Below, in pieces: positions 6,397 to 8,944 of a stretch of 8,944 nucleotides of DNA. This stretch comes from Synergistaceae bacterium (lineage in GTDB: Bacteria; Synergistota; Synergistia; Synergistales; Synergistaceae), in assembly GCA_031274115.1 (NCBI GenBank), contig JAISQP010000077.1:1-8944 (forward strand). The letters are read 5' to 3'. Numbering within the stretch: the stretch's first letter is position 1; each line of letters begins with the position of its first letter. The notes under the pieces were generated by a model, which made no database searches, was not told the DNA's origin, and worked only from the letters and a program-made list of their open reading frames with translations. The position numbers and the translations under genes are program-made.

Positions 6397-7685
6397 CTAC
6401 AGGAGACCGCCGCTCTTGTTGCGGCGCTTCAATATGCCTTCGTAATGGCGCATGAGCATCTGTCCCTCGACCTGATGCACCGTGTCTAGGGCGACTCCGA
6501 CTACTATGAGCACGGCGGTGCCGCCGAAGTAAAAGCTGTCGGTCCGCACGATCGCGGAAACGAGAGTCGGTATCAGGGCTATTATGGCCAGGAAGACCGC
6601 TCCGCCCAGAGTAATTCTGTTCATTACCTTCTCGATGTAATCGGTTGTCGGCTTGCCCGGTCTGATGCCGAGAATGAAGCCGCCGTATTTTTTCATGTTG
6701 TTCGACAGGTCGCTGGGGTTGAAGACGACCGCCGTGTAAAAGTACGAGAAGAACACTATCAGAAGCACCTGAAAGATCATGTATATCCAGCTGGCGGGAG
6801 CGAACGCCCCTCTTATTTTATCTGCGATATTGCCGCTGAATAAGCCGGCTAGCGTGTACGGAAAGAGGAGCACCGACGAGGCGAAAATAATCGGTATAAC
6901 CCCGGAGGTGTTCACCCTAAGCGGAATGAACGTGCTCTGGCCGCCGTACATCTTGTTTCCCACCATGCGCTTGGCGTACTGAACCGGAAGCCTGCGCTGC
7001 CCCTCCTGGAGGATGACGCACCCGGCGATTACGGCCACCATAATCAACAGAGCCACGACGAGAGCGACAGGGTTTGCCTCCCCGCTCCCCATAGCGCGAA
7101 GCGTCAGTATTATGGCTTCGGGAACGCGCACCACGATACCGGCGTATATCAAAAGCGATATCCCGTTGCCAATGCCGTGGTCGCTCATCACCTCTCCGAG
7201 CCACATCAGTGCGAGCGCTCCGGTCGTCACTGTGAAGACGACGATGACCATATCAAAGAAGCCGCCGGAAAAGACGCCGGCGCCCCTGAGCCAGGTGGTC
7301 AAGCCTATCGCCTGAATGAGCGCGAAAAATATAGTCCCGTACCTGGTGAGCTGTACTATCTTCTTGCGACCGTCCTCGCCCTCGTGCTTCTGCATCTTCT
7401 CAAGAGCCGGTATTATCACCACGAGAAGCTGCATTACTATGCTCGAGTTTATATAGGCGCGACTCCCAGCGCGAAAACGCTGAACCGGCGGAGCGACCCG
7501 CCCGCAAAGAGGTCCAGAAAACCCAGGATGTTCGTCTGCGAGAAGAGTTCCGCCATCCTTGCCGCGTCTATTCCGGGTGTGGGAATGTGAGCCCCCAGCC
7601 TGAAGAGAAAAAGAGCCCCTATGGTAAAAAGGATGCGTCTTTTTAGGTCAGGCAGTCGAAATGCATCCCTAAACCCGTCTATCAC
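6397..7685 (-). CDS. secY: Preprotein translocase subunit SecY, apparent single-base frameshift
   Basis: SecY is the ten-helix channel of the Sec translocon. The locus is open in two frames. Bases 7685-7449 encode residues 1-78, ending in a TAA. Bases 7434-6397 continue in the other frame, from an internal methionine. Adding one base at 7454/7455 joins them as VAPYINSSIVMQLL, exactly the conserved helix-2 segment, and gives 429 residues, a normal SecY length. The first part has helix 1 (about residues 17-35) and the plug region FAGGSLRRFSVFALGV. The second part has the remaining helices, the cytoplasmic loop RPGKPTTDYIEKVMNRIT and the C-terminal RHYEGILKRR. Everything else looks intact and conserved, which argues for a sequence error rather than decay. 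The start GTG at 7685 lies 1 base after the rplO stop, with GAGGTGA 6 bases upstream. Confidence 0.92.
7449..7457 (-). other. Frameshift site in secY
   Basis: On the minus strand the codons read CCT ATA TAA, giving Pro-Ile-stop. With one extra T after CCT they read CCT TAT ATA AAC, giving Pro-Tyr-Ile-Asn, which continues into the downstream frame and matches the conserved SecY sequence. I see no X-XXY-YYZ slippery heptamer here, so a programmed -1 shift is not supported. Confidence 0.85.
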
Positions 7686-7686
7686 C

Positions 7687-8133
7687 TTATATCACCTCGG
7701 CCTTTCCGCCGGCCGACTCGATTTTGTCCTTCGCCTTAGCGCTGAAAGCTGACGCTTTTACAGTAAGGCCTTTGGTCAAGTCTCCGTCTCCTAAGACCTT
7801 TACGGCTTTGGACGGATTCGTGATGAGCCTCGCGGCGTGAAGTTCCGCCGCCGATACGACGGCGCCGGCCTCAAAACGGTTGTCGAGATCCTTCACGTTG
7901 ACCGTCTCGTACTCCGTCGCGTGTCTGAAGTTGCTGAACCCACGCTTTGGGATCCTGCGCGAAAGCGGCATCTGCCCGCCTTCGAAGTTTAGGCTGACGC
8001 TGTGGCCCGCTCGGGCTTTCTGTCCCTTATGGCCTTTGCCGGCAGTCTTTCCCTGGCCGCTTCCGAGACCCATGCCGAGTCTCTTCGGCTTGCGCCGTGA
8101 ACCGGGCGCCGGCGATAAATCATGGAGATTCAT
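7687..8133 (-). CDS. rplO: 50S ribosomal protein L15 (uL15)
   Basis: L15 is a large-subunit protein with a long, unfolded basic N-terminal arm that threads through 23S rRNA. The 148-residue product starts MNLHDLSPAPGSRRKPKRLG and carries the glycine/lysine-rich arm GMGLGSGQGKTAGKGHKGQKAR (about residues 20-41). It continues with FEGGQMPLSRRIPKRGFSN (about 49-67) and a C-terminal globular domain ending AGGKAEVI. I place the start at the ATG at 8133, because AGGAGG lies 7 bases upstream and the family N-terminus begins there. The open frame continues upstream through rpmD, but that part is rpmD read in another frame. The AGGTGA at the end of the gene serves secY. Confidence 0.96.
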   Translation of the reverse strand: MNLHDLSPAPGSRRKPKRLGMGLGSGQGKTAGKGHKGQKARAGHSVSLNFEGGQMPLSRRIPKRGFSNFRHATEYETVNVKDLDNRFEAGAVVSAAELHAARLITNPSKAVKVLGDGDLTKGLTVKASAFSAKAKDKIESAGGKAEVI

Positions 8134-8144
8134 AATCTTACCTC

Positions 8145-8327
8145 CTAATTCGTCTCTTCTAACTCGACCAGGTGGATGACGGATTGGATCATTCCCCTCA
8201 CCTGGGGAGAGTCCTCGTGCTCCACTGTCTGGTTGAGCCTGCGCAGGCCAAGCGCTCTTATTGTGCGCGCCTGCCTGTCCGGACGACCGATCGCGCTCTT
8301 TTTCCACGTGACCTTCAATTTAGCCAT
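8145..8327 (-). CDS. rpmD: 50S ribosomal protein L30 (uL30)
   Basis: This is a 60-residue bacterial-type (short) L30 of one alpha/beta domain. It begins MAKLKVTWKKSAIGRP, followed by the helix with RTIRALGLRRLNQTVEHEDSP (about residues 22-42) and the second helix and strand VRGMIQSVIHLVELEE. The ATG at 8327 is preceded by AGGAGGG with about 7 bases spacing. The TAG stop runs directly into the AGGAGG of rplO (TTAGGAGG). It lies between rpsE and rplO in the invariant spc order. Its presence is not universal among bacteria but is normal here. Confidence 0.96.
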   Translation of the reverse strand: MAKLKVTWKKSAIGRPDRQARTIRALGLRRLNQTVEHEDSPQVRGMIQSVIHLVELEETN

Positions 8328-8338
8328 GACAAACCCTC

Positions 8339-8866
8339 CTATGCGGGCGCGGCGACGCGGCTCTCTTTACCGCGGAGCCGGCGCACTTCCTCTGGGGTGC
8401 GAAGGCCTTTTACGGCTTCGAACGTGGCGTAAGCGACGTTGATAGGGTTAGATGTGCGTCCGATGACTTTCGTGAGAACGTCCTTCACGCCGCCTAACTC
8501 CATGATCGCTCTGACCACCGCACCGGCGATTACTCCAGTTCCCGGCGCTGCGGGCTTGATCAGAACTTCCGCCGCGCCGAATTTGCCCTGTATCGGGTGA
8601 GGGATCGTAGCGCCGACCTTTTTCAGGTCGATCATGTTCTTGCGCGCGTGATCTATGCCCTTGCGAACCGCTTCGGAAATTTCGCGGGCCTTGCCCATTC
8701 CCACCCCGACCTGATCCTGCCCGTCGCCTACTACAACGAGGACGCTGAACCGAAATCGCTTTCCACCTTTTACGACCTTGCTCACCCTGTTTATCGATAC
8801 TACGCGTTCGGTGAGTTCCATGCCTCTGCTGCTGTAATTTTTACTCGTCTGACTTTGGCTTGCCAA
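8339..8866 (-). CDS. rpsE: 30S ribosomal protein S5 (uS5)
   Basis: S5 sits at the mRNA entry side of the small subunit and affects decoding fidelity. The 175-residue product has the N-terminal double-stranded-RNA-binding-like domain [32 protein letters not shown] (about residues 17-48) with [18 protein letters not shown]. The C-terminal ribosomal S5 domain follows, with [30 protein letters not shown] and the ending [14 protein letters not shown] take the TTG at 8866 as start because GGGAGGG (8873-8879) lies about 6 bases upstream. The in-frame ATG at 8821 would remove 15 residues and has only a weak site. The short N-terminal extension is poorly conserved, so the start is slightly uncertain. 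It ends 11 bases before rpmD. Confidence 0.95.
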   Translation of the reverse strand: MASQSQTSKNYSSRGMELTERVVSINRVSKVVKGGKRFRFSVLVVVGDGQDQVGVGMGKAREISEAVRKGIDHARKNMIDLKKVGATIPHPIQGKFGAAEVLIKPAAPGTGVIAGAVVRAIMELGGVKDVLTKVIGRTSNPINVAYATFEAVKGLRTPEEVRRLRGKESRVAAPA

Positions 8867-8872
8867 CGTCTT

Positions 8873-8879
8873 CCCTCCC
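8873..8879 (-). promoter_or_regulatory. Ribosome binding site that supports the TTG start of rpsE
   Basis: GGGAGGG on the minus strand lies about 6 bases before the TTG at 8866 and overlaps the rplR stop codon. It is the only strong Shine-Dalgarno match near the possible rpsE starts. Confidence 0.6.
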
Positions 8880-8944
8880 TAGAACTTCAGGCCGGCTTCA
8901 CGGGCGGCGTCCGCGAGCGCTTTTACCCGCCCCTGAAAGATATG
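8879..8944 (-). CDS. rplR: 50S ribosomal protein L18 (uL18), C-terminal end only
   Basis: Only the last 21 codons lie in the window; the rest is beyond base 8944. They read HIFQGRVKALADAAREAGLKF then TAG. This is the conserved C-terminus of L18, the protein that binds 5S rRNA, where HGRVKALADAAREAGLEF is the usual form. The stop overlaps the GGGAGGG ribosome binding site of rpsE. Position directly upstream of rpsE is the expected spc-operon order. Confidence 0.93.
   Translation of the reverse strand, partial: HIFQGRVKALADAAREAGLKF

Noticed and set aside
7449..7685. A separate 78-residue membrane protein
   Set aside because: It is clearly the N-terminal part of SecY: helix 1 and plug region match, and the downstream frame continues it exactly.
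8134..8307. Upstream extension of the rplO frame that would give a 206-residue L15
   Set aside because: The extra 58 residues are rpmD read in another frame. The family N-terminus and an AGGAGG site both mark the ATG at 8133.
1..8944. A novel defence, mobile or biosynthetic system
   Set aside because: Every gene belongs to the conserved ribosomal-protein/ECF locus. There are no transposase, integrase, repeat-array or unexplained gene clusters.

Overview
The window is a densely packed stretch of a bacterial ribosomal-protein (S10/spc/alpha type) operon, with every recognisable gene on the minus strand. In transcription order (high to low coordinate) it reads: rplR (3' end only), rpsE, rpmD, rplO, secY, adk, map, a small KOW-domain RNA-binding protein gene, infA, rpmJ, rpsM, rpsK, rpoA, rplQ, then an ECF-transporter module: ecfA1, ecfA2 and the first part of ecfT. 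Gaps between genes are at most about 55 bases and several neighbours overlap by 10 bases. I see no internal promoter, terminator, RNA gene, repeat, CRISPR array or mobile element. No stretch of 300 bases lacks a gene.

The sequence is moderately GC-rich, uses AGG/AGA and ATA codons freely, has strong AGGAGG-type ribosome binding sites, and often uses GTG or TTG starts (rpsE, secY, adk, rpsK, rpoA). A KOW gene between map and infA, and ecfA1-ecfA2-ecfT directly after rplQ, are arrangements known from Firmicutes/Clostridia and related lineages. The protein style together with the GC level makes me lean towards Synergistota or a deep Clostridia-like lineage. That placement is an inference, not something the sequence proves.

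Functionally, 6399-8944 carries large- and small-subunit ribosomal proteins and the SecY translocon channel. 4679-6378 carries adenylate kinase, methionine aminopeptidase and the KOW protein. 1981-4639 carries initiation factor IF-1, L36, S13, S11, the RNA polymerase alpha subunit and L17. 1-1976 carries the two ATPases and the start of the membrane scaffold of an energy-coupling-factor vitamin/metal importer. No substrate-binding S component is present.

The main anomaly is secY. Its reading frame is broken by what looks like one missing base near 7454/7455, right inside the conserved PYIN segment of transmembrane helix 2. Since secY is essential, a sequencing or assembly error is the most likely cause. 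A second point is that rpsD, often found between rpsK and rpoA, is absent there. I found no novel biological system; this is essentially a housekeeping locus.
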